In this document: piece by piece, positions 1-10,885 of the stretch
Layout: every line of letters begins with the position of its first letter
Numbering within the stretch: position 1 is the stretch's first letter
Source of the DNA: Halichondria panicea
Taxonomy: Eukaryota; Porifera; Demospongiae; Suberitida; Halichondriidae
Length of the DNA: 64,000 nt
NCBI RefSeq assembly: GCF_963675165.1
Contig: NC_087386.1
Span: forward strand, 5,152,169 to 5,216,168
Reading direction: 5' to 3'
Notes under the pieces: model-generated
What the model was told of the DNA's origin: nothing
What the model saw: the letters and a program-made list of their open reading frames with translations, nothing else
Database searches by the model: none
Program-made: the position numbers and the translations under genes

Positions 1-23
1 GGTGCTTCTCCAAATCCATTCAC

Positions 24-840
24 CTTTTTTTTTAGTTTTCTTTCTCCAGCATATACAGATTCCAGCACAGCAGATCAGAATGATCATCAGTATGAGTGTG
101 AACCCTCCAGCTGGCACCGTCACTCCAAGACAGGCTGCAAATCCTAAGTTTGTTACATTTAACTCACCACGACATAGTTCTAGTTGAGTGGGTGTTGCTG
201 ACGGAGTCATAACAGGAGATATTGGCGTTACGATTGATGACATGGTCTGTAGTGAAGGAGTTGGTGTAACTTGACAAGACGAAGAATTGTCTACTACTGC
301 GCAAACTGGACTCCGTTGATAATTAACACTTGAACAACCATTTCCATTCAAGCTTGTATTGACAGTAATATTCACATATGCTGATGGGATGAAGCAAAAC
401 CCGTCAGCTGAGATTTGACAAAAGTAAATACCACTGTTTGAAGAATTGATGCCATGAATAGTTAGTACATAATTGTCTCGAAAGAGTCCATTGATTGGAG
501 AGTTAGAAGAACTAAGTGCAATTTGGGCGTACATCATAGAACTTTCATACCTATCAGAGATATCCTCGACTATAGATTCAATAATTCTGTACCACTTTAA
601 TGTCGCCATTGAATTGTTGTTACTATCACGTGGAGCATATACTTCACATTTTAAGACAGCAGTACCACCTTCTGACACATAACAGTCACTGTTGTTGCCG
701 GGTACTGTCTGATACCAGTAACAGCATCGCTCTGTAACCAAAACTCAATGCATTACTTTTGTAGTCTAACAATAAATGTTACCTGAACAGTTCTGTCCCA
801 TTGATGAGGGTACAAGTAGCACTAGCAGGAACAACAACAT
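24..840 (-). CDS. Ig-domain transmembrane receptor, partial (3' tail exon outside window)
   Basis: Predicted cell-surface receptor. Exon 1 (840-783) encodes a signal peptide beginning MLLFLLVLLVPSSMGQ. A 51-base intron follows, then one exon (731-24) with the whole ectodomain and membrane segment. The Ig-like (V-type) fold is visible as CCYWYQ, LKWYR and NSGIYFCQ around the conserved Cys/Trp/Cys. A Cys-containing stalk (VNYQRSPVCA, SSCQVTPTP), a Ser/Thr/Pro region and a hydrophobic helix near GFTLILMIILICC follow. There are many N-x-S/T sites. The exon ends in phase 1 at a GT donor just after a basic stop-transfer stretch, so the cytoplasmic exon must lie left of position 1. It is the duplicate of the gene at 6382-8437. 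The second Ig Cys motif reads YFC where the paralogues have YWC. The ligand is unknown. Confidence 0.8.
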
Positions 841-1913
841 TATTTTACTCACAGCTATGCTAATATTATCGGCTTGGCAGTGAGCCTCGGTAGTATCTTT
901 AAATGTGAGTATCTATTGGTTCCTTTGGTAAAGTCCAGGTCCATAGCTAATATAGAACATACCGAAAGACATCATTCCTATAATCATAACAGCATATCTT
1001 AGTCAAAACAAACAGCTTATACTCACTGTAACTTATTAAGAAAACATGCATCACATTGACATACTCAACACACTTACCTGGTACATACATAGTGAGGCTA
1101 CTGCAATCTTTTATAGTAATGGAGACTGTGTTATTTAGTTTGCATGATTGTGCAAAACACAAATAGCTTCACAACGTATAAAATGTTTGCAGTACTGTTT
1201 CAGTTTCACTATGCACAGGCATGCATAAGCACTGTTACAGTAAACTGTACACAAAATGTTAGTAATAACAGGTGGTGAGAACTATCTATTTCTGCAAGGT
1301 ACACACATAATTTAGAACTGGCAACATGGTCATCTTTAATAGTTTGGTTAAAACTCCAGTCTTTGTGATCCAGCTGATGACAGACTACACAGGGGGTGCT
1401 CTCATTACAGGGGAGCATGTGAATTAATTGGTAAGACAGGGATATAGCTTGCTCCCCTCCCCCCCACACACACAGGCACCCTCCCTCTGGATTACAAACG
1501 TATTGGAGCTTGGCATAATTGTTACGGTAAGCAACGAAGTCTCTACTGTTAAAATGCATTTCTACCACAGCGTCGTGATCCTTACAATCAGTATGCTAGC
1601 ACCTTCACTTTGTGAGACGTAGCTGATCCTACTACATGCAAAGTAAGGGAGGTTTCTACTTGGCCATGCATGCAGGGACATACGCGTAGTTTGCCCAGTG
1701 CCTTGCTTCCACACTGACACCCTCCCTCTACTAGATCATGTATAAAGACAGAATTTAACAAGCATGAGCAAGCAGAGAACATCGTAATAAGCTGTCACTA
1801 TTATGCTGTCAAATTTTTTACTTAGTTTTTGCATTTGTTGCGGAATATCATCACCATAGTTTTGTACACTGTAATTCCTCTATATAGGAGTATAATTACT
1901 TCACACTTTACAG
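841..1913. other. Spacer between divergent Ig-family segments
   Basis: No convincing gene is visible. The stretch is shared with 8438-9504. It contains a pair of degenerate direct repeats of about 140 bases (around 1370-1510 and 1620-1750) that share gctgatgac-type and acaccctccctct-type words. Splice-like signals occur at 1470-1525 (an acceptor after a pyrimidine run and a gtaag donor), but no reading frame survives in both duplicate copies across successive candidate exons. Confidence 0.4.
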
Positions 1914-2572
1914 AACACATGCATTCAATGTATATCCCAGAACATCAGCTAATTCAGTGAACAATACGTTATGTGAAAGGAGAGAGTTTTCTGAAATGTA
2001 CTATGCTGCTATCGGAGTCCTTTCTTGTGTAACTGGGATCCTCGTGATATCTCAAGTGGTCACAATCACAGTATTTGCTGTAGCTTGGAGAAGACAAAAA
2101 AGAAACTTCCATCAACAATTACAAAGAAGTAAGAGTTCTTTAACAGGACATTTTCACAAACTTGTACTAATTTTTACAACCTTGCAACATTAACATAATT
2201 ATGTACCCATGCAGTGCATACGTCGGCTTATAGAGCTAAGAAACATACTGAGTATAATTAATAGAGTAAACAGTTATAAATGTTCCACACTACACATGCA
2301 CAGACAGGCCAGAGCTGAAAGCAAAACGATGAACAAATGCTAAGAAGAATCAAACTGATATAAGTGAAGACCCTCCAATAAAAGACAAAGGGAAATACAA
2401 TCGCGCATCTAGTGAACCGACTTTAAATTTACAAACTTTTGAAGTGGAGCACGTGAGCTCAGCTACAGTTGGTACTAATGAGTACACTCAGTCAATGGCG
2501 AGGGAGAGGAAGTACGAGGCTATTGATGTCACGAAAACGGACTATGTGCAGATGTACACTTCACGGAGTTAA
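1914..2572 (+). pseudogene. Decayed transmembrane and tyrosine-tail exons of an Ig-family receptor
   Basis: Two candidate exons (1914-2128 and 2322-2572) match the open exons at 9505-9720 and 10068-10309. The first encodes a juxtamembrane segment, a hydrophobic helix (YYAAIGVLSCVTGILVISQ) and a basic RRQKRNF stop-transfer. The second ends in KYEAIDVTKTDYVQM and a short tail before a stop. Compared with the 9505 copy, this one lacks a base near 1935, which shifts the frame upstream of the helix. It also reads TGA where the other copy has TGG at about 2330. It therefore looks inactivated. No ectodomain exon is visible upstream on this strand. Confidence 0.6.
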
Positions 2573-3084
2573 CTTACGGCACATACTCAATTATAATTAT
2601 GCATTTGCAAGTGTACTTTACCACAGCAGCTCAGTACAATAGCACGCAAGCTTATAATTATTATACGCAATATTATGTATAGTACACTTTTTACGTAGGC
2701 ATAATAGATGCCATACGTAATAATTACTTTATGCACAGCTATAATAATAATTATAGTCTACTTATAATTATGCTTGTCAATTTAGTCGATCTGTGTCATT
2801 GTACTTAGGAACCTGGATTGTCTTTCTCTCTTGCACTTTTCACATCCACTAAGTCCTGATTTATGGTGATCATGCTCGTTTGTTACTCCCAAAGCTCTCC
2901 AGTCAGCCACTATATAATTATAGTGAGTAGAAATTAGAGTACCAGTAGCTATGTATACATTAAAAAGAGCAAGACAGTTATTTTAGCCGTGCAGATACGA
3001 TACGATTTTTGTAATGTTAGTGCTAGTCTAATCATACTTGCCATTACTGTGTACATGTATATAATAGCAGGGGTAGAGTGATTG

Positions 3085-3125
<41 letters not shown>

Positions 3126-3546
3126 CACAAAAATGAGCTGTTTGAGCGAACTAGACACTTTCATGCATGCATGGGCTGCTTTAACTGCTAATGAGACAGT
3201 AGTTAGGCATGAAACTTTTAGGCGATTTTCGAAGGCGACAAAAACACTGTTTTCTAATCGTCGCTTTATAGATTCACGATCATTCCCCATGCATAATTGT
3301 ATCTGTTTTTCCGCTGTGCACATGCATTAAAGCTCAACTCGCAGGACTAAAGTACTTCATTCAGGTGCTATTGATATTTATTTTCTAGAAGCCATGACAT
3401 TGTCAGATATCTCTACGTATGTACCTCGTGGTAAACACACACAATAAGGCCTTCGGTACAAAATGATTGCTAAAGAGTATGGGAGTGTTGTAAATCTAAC
3501 TAAGTAGGAGTTCAATCGAACCACGGAACACCTCTAAAAGTGTTTT
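2573..3546. other. Intergenic, AT-rich with a microsatellite
   Basis: No gene is seen. The sequence is AT-rich with repeated taattata words and continues the duplicated block up to 3346. It includes the GT tract at 3091-3122. Short ORFs across the tract are repeat translations. Confidence 0.5.
3091..3122. repeat. (GT)n microsatellite
   Basis: About 16 GT units. The equivalent tract in duplicate copy B (10822-10884) is about twice as long, so it changed after the duplication. Confidence 0.95.
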
Positions 3547-4749
3547 TTAAAGTTCATTCGATACACTATACACACTAATGTAGTCCACTTTCGTTATGTC
3601 AATTGCCTCGTACGACTGTGTTTTGTTTTTGGCTGGGGTAGTAGTAGTCAGGTTTGCTCCTTGAGATGAAGATGGCAGAGAGTAGTAAGGATCCTCGACT
3701 GGTCCACCATCATTTGGATGTTCCGCTAATATTGTAGCAGCTCCTTTATCTGCATGTGTAGATAAGCATGACATTGTATAGATAAGCTAAAACATGCAAT
3801 GCAACATGTTATGTACATTAATATTCAGGTATGTTAATGTCTTATCCCCGCGAGCTTACTTCTGCAAGTTTCACACTGGTTCTTCTTATCTCGTCTCATC
3901 CAGGCCAATGCAAAGATGACAATAGTGATGAGTAGTGCCACAGCTAGCAGAGCAACGATAAATGATAGTGAACCAACCAACACTGAAGAGTTGGTTGGTG
4001 ATGATGTCGGGATTCGAGGAATGGCTACTGGAGATATTAGACTAGTTAACGCAATGTTGGCCATAACTGTAGGAGTGGAATTGTTCACCAAAAAGGGAGG
4101 AGTTGGTGTAACTTGACAAGATGACGGATTGTTTAGTGCGCAAACTGGACTCCGTTGATAATTAACATTTAAACAACTATTTCCATTCAAGCTTATATTG
4201 ACAGTGATATTCACATATGCTGATGGCATTAAGCAAAACCTGTCAGCTGAGAGATGACACCAGTAAACACCACTGTCTGAGGAATTGATGCTGCGAATAA
4301 TTAGTTTATAATTGTGTCTAAAGAGTCCATTGATTGGAGAGTTAGAAGAATTAACTGCAATTGTGGCGAGCATCATAGAATTTTCATACTTATCAGAGAT
4401 ATCCTCGACCACAGATTCACTTCTGTACCATTTTACTGTTGCTGTTAAATTGTTGTGACTATCACGTGGAGCGTATACTCCACATGTTAAGACAGCTGTA
4501 CCACCTTCTGACACATGACAGTCACTGTTGTTGCCAGGTACTGTCAGATACCAGTAACAGCATTGCTCTGCATGAATGATCCAATGGCAAAAGTGAAATG
4601 ATTAGCTCTAGCTTATTTGATTACATAGCATAATTTATCATGATAGCAAACACACCTGAGCAGTTCTGAGCTAGAGTGTATTGAAACAGAGCTAATCCTA
4701 TAAAGACTAGCAGCTGTTGCCAAACTATCCTGCTTTGTGCAGCTGCCAT
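3547..4749 (-). CDS. Ig-domain receptor with short ITAM-like tail
   Basis: Complete three-exon gene (4749-4656, 4567-3860, 3749-3547), 334 residues, phases agreeing at both junctions. Exon 1 is a signal peptide starting MAAAQSRIVWQQLLVF. Exon 2 carries the Ig domain (CCYWYL, VKWYRS, DSGVYWCHL), the Cys stalk (VNYQRSPVCA, SSCQVTPTP), a Ser/Thr/Pro segment and a membrane helix (SFIVALLAVALLITIVIF) followed by basic RRDKK. Exon 3 is a 67-residue tail with YYSLP and then YEAIDITKVDYISV, a YxxI-x6-YxxV arrangement that matches ITAM spacing although the second motif ends in Val. Known biology: ITAM-type tyrosines recruit tandem-SH2 kinases such as Syk. That role here is inference. The tail is related to those at 2322-2572 and 10068-10309. 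The signal exon is of the same type as in the pseudogene at 5216-6109. Confidence 0.85.
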
Positions 4750-5215
4750 ACTCTTTTATTCTGTGAAGTGATAAGTAGATTTACATATACTACACGTACC
4801 TTTTACGGCAATTGCTTATCAAAATGTTGACTTATTCAATGTGGTATGCAAAACGGAACTGTATATAAGCCTTATACAGTCCCGTTTTAAGTCAACATTG
4901 GAGTGTTGATATGACACAAACAAATCACTTAAATTAAGTACTTTATACATCGACAGGGTGGTCCACCACAGACTAAAGTGCATATAGGGGCTCATACACA
5001 ATGATTTGCAATGTTTTTGTAACTACAAAAATAGTTATGAGAGATGTAGGTGGTTACAGAACATGTATGTATTCAGAATAATGTCGTGTATTAAATAAGT
5101 CGTGTATTTGCTACGAGTTAAAACAATTGCATGTAACAAACAGTGTAATTTCAAATCTTTCTATTACAGACAATACAATGTGTCTGTAAAGATTGATCAA
5201 TTAGTCAGTGTGTAT
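4750..5215. other. Intergenic, nothing recognised
   Basis: AT-rich sequence upstream of the 4749 start, probably holding its promoter and the 3' end of the neighbouring pseudogene. No conserved motif or reading frame was recognised. Confidence 0.4.
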
Positions 5216-6109
5216 CCATACTTCATGTACGTCTGTCAGCTCATCAAAAGGGAATGTCTCAATCGGAGAAACTTCTCTTCTGTGCTCCGGTTCATCCTCT
5301 AAAACTTTCAGTGCAGTAGGGAGAATATCATATTGTGGGTCATCTTTTTCCCTTCCTCAATTCTCGATTGATATAACTGAGAGCTGTTCTTAGATTTAGA
5401 TTTCTTGCTGGCTAGAATTGTTATAAGAGTACACCATAAGCCCAACAGTTGTGTTTGGCTTGTGTTTAGGAATAGGTGGAGTCTGTTCTGGCTAGTTTGA
5501 AGTGGTGGGGATGGTGGTACCGTTTGAAACAGCTTCCTCAAGAACATGTGCTAACCTGTGATAACAACAAGACGGAATGGTTACTGCGCAAACTGGACTC
5601 CGCTGATAGAACATTCATCTACATGTACATTCATGCTTGTATAAGTAATATTCACATAGGCTGATGGGATGAAGCAAAACCCGTCAGCTGAAAGTTGACA
5701 CCAGTAAATTACCACTGTCTGAAGAATTGATGATACGAATGGTTAGTTTACAAAGAGTTCATTGATTGTAGTGCTAAAAAAGTGCAATTTGGGCGAACGT
5801 ACAGAATTTTCATACCTTCAGAGATATTCTCGACCACAGATTCGATGATTCTGTACCACTTTACTGTTGCTTTTTTGAATTGTTGTGACTATCACGTGGA
5901 GCAAATACTCCACATGTTAAAACAGCAGTACCACCTTCTGACACATGACAGTCACTGTTGTTGCCAGGTACTCTCTGATACCAGTAACAGCATCGCTCTG
6001 AATAAATGAGTAGCTTTAACTTATTACATATTTCACCTGGCAGTTCTGAGCAGAGATAATTATTATAAAGACTGCATGCCAAACTCATCCTGCTCCGTGC
6101 AGCTGCCAT
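5216..6109 (-). pseudogene. Chimeric Ig-receptor pseudogene
   Basis: Exon 1 at 6109 starts MAAARSRM like the gene at 4749, but small deletions destroy the hydrophobic signal core. The next exon keeps CCYWYQRVPGN and VLTCGVFAPRDS, then shifts frame near 5875 at an A-rich run and carries several stops. At about 5563 the stalk sequence is joined directly to sequence matching the second half of the long tail exon of the 6382-8437 gene (5216-5560 matches about 6392-6740). The membrane helix, the intron and the first half of the tail are missing. The locus therefore combines an ectodomain of the short-tail gene type with a tail of the long-tail gene type. No functional product is expected. Confidence 0.75.
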
Positions 6110-6381
6110 AGTTCTTATTTTTCAGTGCAAATGATAAGTGTAATCCCTTTTACACATTGTTTATTTTTGAATGCCGCTTTGAAGTGTGTAAGTCAACATT
6201 GTATAATGTGGCTATGTACACACAAAAACTCTGCAACGATCTCGAAAGTTACGATCACATGCATGCAGTGACAGAGAAAGCTGTCTTAATCCACTATTCA
6301 TGCTACACAATACATTATACACAAAATTATTGTTGCATGTAACAAACGGTGTCTCATTGTATACAAGGGTTGCATGATCAA

Positions 6382-8437
6382 TTAGTCATTGTGTATCCAC
6401 ACTTCATGTACGTCTGTCAGCTCATCAAAAGGAAATGTCTGAATCTGAGTAGCTTCTCTTCTGTGCTCCGCTTCATCTTCTAACACTTTCGGTGCAGTAG
6501 GGAGAATATTGTATTGTGGATCATCGAATACCCTCTCTTTGCTTTCCTCAATTATTGATTGATGTAAGGGCTGATCTTGGATTTTGATGTTTTGCTGGCT
6601 GGAATCATTGTAATTGAGTACACCATAAGCTGGAACAGATTTGTGTTTAGGGATAGGTGGAGTCTGTTCTGACTGGTTAAAAGTGGTGGGGAAGGTGGTA
6701 CCGCTTGAAACAGCTTCCTCCAGAACATGATACTCACAGCTATCAGATGATTCATTTGCCAGTGTATTCTGTCGCTGAGCTGACTTTACTACTCTGCTGC
6801 TAAGATTTTCATATTGGTTGTCTTGAGATGTTTCTTCGACAGAGTTTCCCATCAATGTCAACGTGTGTGCATGTGTTCTGCTGTAGCAATGATCCTCTGT
6901 GGAGCCCTCGCTGGTAACAGCTTTAATGGTGTCAGCAATGCTAACAAGAGAGTGATCAAGAACATTGTATTGATTCTGGGATGAACGGCTAGTGGAAAAG
7001 CTATCGAAAGAACTTTGTGGTTGTTGTGACAGTTTATTATCACAAACATCTTCATAATATTGTGAGCTTTCAATTTGCAGCTGCTGTTTCGTATTGACAG
7101 CAGTTTTGTCTTTGTCTTGACCCACAGCCAAAACCATTTCATACATGTGTGGTTCACCCTGATCTCCTTCTAGGTTTATTTTTTGGAGGGCATTGGTTTT
7201 TTCTTGATGCTCCAGCTCACTGTACTCATGATCTAGTGTTCTTTCATGATCACTGACTGGCTCTTCAGTGTGTTCATCAGGTCGTGGGTTTTCCACATCT
7301 TCGTACTGGTGGACTTTCCTTCTCTTGAGACCCACAACTTGAGCATTAGATCTATCTGAGGTATGATCCATTTCAGTTTGAGCCACACTCTGCACAGCTG
7401 CAATGTAAGAGTGAAATAGTTAAAAACAAAGTATGTATATTATGCTGCAGTTCCTAGTGACAGGGATTGTGTGGTGCTAAGTTAATTAATTTTAACAAGT
7501 TGTGGGTTCCCGCTACAAAAGGTAGTTTTACAAGAACCTAAGACCACAACAATTACAACAACAATGTGCTTTTATAAAGGCTTCTCCAAATCCATTCACC
7601 TTTTTTTCTAGTTTTCTTTCTCCAGCATATACAGATTCCAGCACAGCAGATCAGAATGATCATCAGTATGAGTGTAAACCCTCCAGCTGGTACTGTCACT
7701 CCAAGACAGGCTACAAATCCTAAGTTTGTTACATTTAACTCACCACGACATAGTTCTAGTTGAGTGGTTGTTGCTGACGGAGTGATACTAGTCATAACAG
7801 GAGATATTGGCGTTACGATTGATGACATGGTCTGTAGTGAAGGAGTTGGTGTAACTTGACAAGACGAAGAATTGTCAACTACTGCGCAAACTGGACTCCG
7901 TTGATAATTAACACTTGAACAACCATTCTCATTCAAGCTTGTATTGACAGTAATATTCACATATGCTGATGGGGTAAAGCAAAGTTCGTCAGTTGAGAGT
8001 TGACACCAGTAAATACCACTGTCTGAAGAATTGATGCCATGAATAGTTAGTTTATAATTATCTTCAAAGAGTCCATTGATTGGAGAGTTAGAAGAATTAA
8101 ATGCAACTTGGACGGTCATCATAACATTTTCATACCTATCAGAGATATCCTCAACCACAGATTCAATGTTTCTGTACCACTTTAATGTCACCATTGAATT
8201 GTTGTTACTATCACGTGGAGCATATACTTCACATCTTAAGACAGCAGTTCCATTGTGTGACACATGACAGTCACTATAGTTGCCGGGTACTCTCTGATAC
8301 CAGTAACAGCATTGGTCTGTATAATTATAGCCAAAATTCAATGAATTACCTTTGTAGCTTACATTACAATAAATGTTACCTGAACAGTTCTGTCCCATTG
8401 AGGAGGGTACCAGTAGCACTAGCAGGAACAACAACAT
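6382..8437 (-). CDS. Ig-domain receptor with long multi-tyrosine tail
   Basis: Three exons (8437-8380, 8316-7600, 7397-6382), 596 residues, phase 1 at both junctions. Signal peptide MLLFLLVLLVPSSMGQ; one V-like Ig domain (CCYWYQ, LKWYRN, DSGIYWCQL); Cys stalk; Thr-rich segment; membrane helix (GGFTLILMIILICCAGICI); basic CWRKKTRKK. The last exon encodes a 338-residue hydrophilic, probably disordered tail with nine YxxPhi motifs: YEDV, YSEL, YEMV, YEDV, YNVL, YENL, YHVL, YGVL, YNIL. YENL also fits the Grb2-type YxN pattern. Most lack the Ser/Ile/Val/Leu at -2 of a strict ITIM. The 63-base first intron is in frame without a stop, so retention would add 21 residues. Start chosen at the ATG before the hydrophobic core. 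The ectodomain is a duplicate of 24-840. Signalling function is inferred. Confidence 0.85.
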
Positions 8438-9504
8438 TATTTTACTCACTAATATTATCAGCGAGGCAGCGAGGCAGTTTGCTTTAAATGTGAGTATCTA
8501 TTGGTTCCTATGGTAAAGTTAGAGAACATACTGAAAGCATCATTCCTATATTAATCATAACGGCATATCTTAGTCAAAACAAACAGCTTATACTCACTGT
8601 AACTTATTAAGAAAACATGCATCATATTAATTGACATGCTCAACACACTTACGTGGTACATACATAGTGAGGCTACTGCAATCTTTTATAGTAATAGAGA
8701 CTGTGTTATTCAGTTTGCATGATTGTGCAAAACACAAATAGCTTCACAACGTATAAAATGTTTGCAGTACTGTTTCAGTTTCACTGTGCACAGGCATGCA
8801 TAAGCACTGTTACAGTAAACTGTACACATAATAACAGGCAATAACAGGTGGTGAGAACTATCCATTTCTGCAAGGTACACACATAATTTAGATCACTGGC
8901 AACATGGTCATCTTTAATAGTTTGGTTAAAACTCTAGCTAGTCTTTGTGATCCAGCTGATGACAGACTACACAGGGGGTGCTCTCATCACAGGGGAGCAT
9001 GTGGATTAATTGGTAAGACAAGGATATAGCTTGCTCCCCCCCCCCCACACACACACAGACACCCTCCCTCTGGATCACAAACGTATTGGAGCTTGGCATA
9101 ATTGTTACGGTAAGTAAGCAAATAAGTCTCTACTGTTAAAATGCATTTCTATCACAGCGTCGTGATTCTTACAATATCAGTATGCTATAACACCTCCAAC
9201 TTTGTGAGACGTAGCTGATGACCGACTACATGCAAAGTAAGGGAGGTTTATACTTGGCCATGCATGCAGGGACATACGCATAGTTTTCCCAATGCCTCGC
9301 CTCCACACTGACACCCTCCCTTTACTAGATCATGTATAAAGACAGAATTTAACAAGCATGAGCAAGCAGAGAACATCGTAAGCTGTCACTATTATACTGT
9401 CAACTTTTTTACTTAGTTTTTGCATTTGTTGCGGAATATCATCACCATAGTTTTGTACACTGTAATTCCTCTATATAGGAGTATAAATACTTCACACTTT
9501 ACAG
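8438..9504. other. Spacer between divergent Ig-family segments (copy B)
   Basis: Counterpart of 841-1913. It contains the same two degenerate ~140-base direct repeats (about 8945-9090 and 9210-9340) and the same splice-like signals near 9040-9110. No gene could be supported. It presumably includes the promoter of the 8437 receptor. Confidence 0.4.
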
Positions 9505-10309
9505 AACACATGCATTCAATGTATACTCCCAGGACATCTGCTAATTCAGTGAACAATACGTTATGTGAAAGGAGAGAGTTTTCTGAAATGTACTATGCTG
9601 CTATTGGAGTCCTTTCTTGTGTAACTGGGATCCTCGTGATATCTCAAGTGGTCACAATCACAGTATTTGCTGTAGCTTGGAGAAGACAAAAAAGAAACTT
9701 CCATCAACAATTACAAAAAAGTAAGAGTTCTTTAACACGACATTTTCACAAGCTTGTACTAATTTTTACAACCTTGTAACATTAACATAATCATGTGCCC
9801 ATGCAGTGCATACGTCGGCTTATAGAGCTAAGAAACATACTGAGTATATATAGAGGTTATAGTTATAGACTAATCACAAGGTTTGTATGGATATACAGTG
9901 CATTCAAACCCGAGGGCTTTGATTCCCAATCATTCCTATGTAATAGCAGGTTCTGTATCACAGTTATAAACCATTGTATACCTTAGCAACCACATAGCAA
10001 CGGGCAAGAATAAACAGTTATAAATGTTCCACACTATACACATGCACAGACAGGCCAGAGCTCAAAGCAAAACGATGGACAAATACTAAAAAGAATCAAA
10101 CCGAAGACCCTCCAATAAAAGACAAAGGGAAATACAATCGCGCATCTAGTGAACCGACTTTAAATTTACAAACTTTTGAAGTGGAGCACGTGAGCTCAGC
10201 TACAGCTGGTGCTAATGAGTACACTCAGTCAATGACGAGGGAGAAGAAGTACGAGGCTATTGATGTCACGAAAACGGACTATATGCAGATGTACACTTCA
10301 CGGAATTAA
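9505..10309 (+). CDS. Transmembrane and ITAM-like tail exons of an Ig-family receptor, 5' part not found
   Basis: Two open exons in agreeing phase (9505-9720, donor gtaag; 10068-10309). The first encodes a short extracellular stretch with N-N-T and Cys, a membrane helix (AAIGVLSCVTGILVISQ) and basic RRQKRNF. The second encodes a tail of about 80 residues that ends KKYEAIDVTKTDYMQM plus seven residues. YEAI and YMQM are six residues apart. YMQM fits the YxxM PI3-kinase p85 SH2-binding pattern. The tail is homologous to exon 3 of 3547-4749. No signal peptide or Ig exon is visible upstream on this strand before 8437, so this is either the 3' end of a gene with distant 5' exons, an orphaned cassette, or a recent pseudogene. 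The 1914-2572 duplicate is broken. Confidence 0.5.
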
Positions 10310-10815
10310 CTTACGGCACATACTCAATTATACCTTGCATAATTATACATTTGCAAGTGCACTTTACCACAGCAGCTCGTTACAATAGCACGCAAGCTCA
10401 TAATTATTATACGCAATATTATGTATAGTACACTTTTTACGTAGGCATAATAGATGCCATTACTTTATGCACAGCTATAATAATTATTATAGTCTACTTA
10501 TAATTATGCTTGTCAATTTAGTCGATCTGTGTCATTGTACTTAGGAACCTGGATTGTCTTTCTCTCTTGCACTTTTCACATCCACTAAGTCCAGATTTAT
10601 GGTGATCATGCTCGTTCGTTACTCCCAAAGCTCTCCAGTCAGCCACTATATAATTATAGTGAGTAGAAATTAGAGTACCAGTAGCTATGTATACATTAAA
10701 AAGAGCAAGACAGTTATTTTAGCCGTTCAGATACGATTTTTGTAATGTTATTGCTAGTCTAATCATACTTGCCATTACTGTGTACATGTATATAATAGCA
10801 GGGGTAGAGTGATTG

Positions 10816-10885
<70 letters not shown>

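Larger units (their letters stand above)
1..3346. repeat. Segmental duplication, copy A
   Basis: This block is a close copy of 7577-11103 in the same orientation. Matching landmarks are the Ig ectodomain exon end (24 and 7600), its start codon (840 and 8437), the plus-strand tail stop (2572 and 10309), the GT microsatellite (3091 and 10822) and a shared right boundary ending in ctcaactcgcagg. After that point the copies diverge. The left boundary of copy A lies outside the window. Differences are small indels and substitutions plus a longer GT tract in copy B, which suggests a recent event. Gene content per copy is one minus-strand Ig receptor 5' part and one plus-strand transmembrane/tail segment. 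Confidence 0.9.

Noticed and set aside
1209-1568. 119-residue Cys-containing ORF on the minus strand
   Set aside because: The frame is not preserved in the duplicate copy at about 8800-9150, and it has no domain or signal features.
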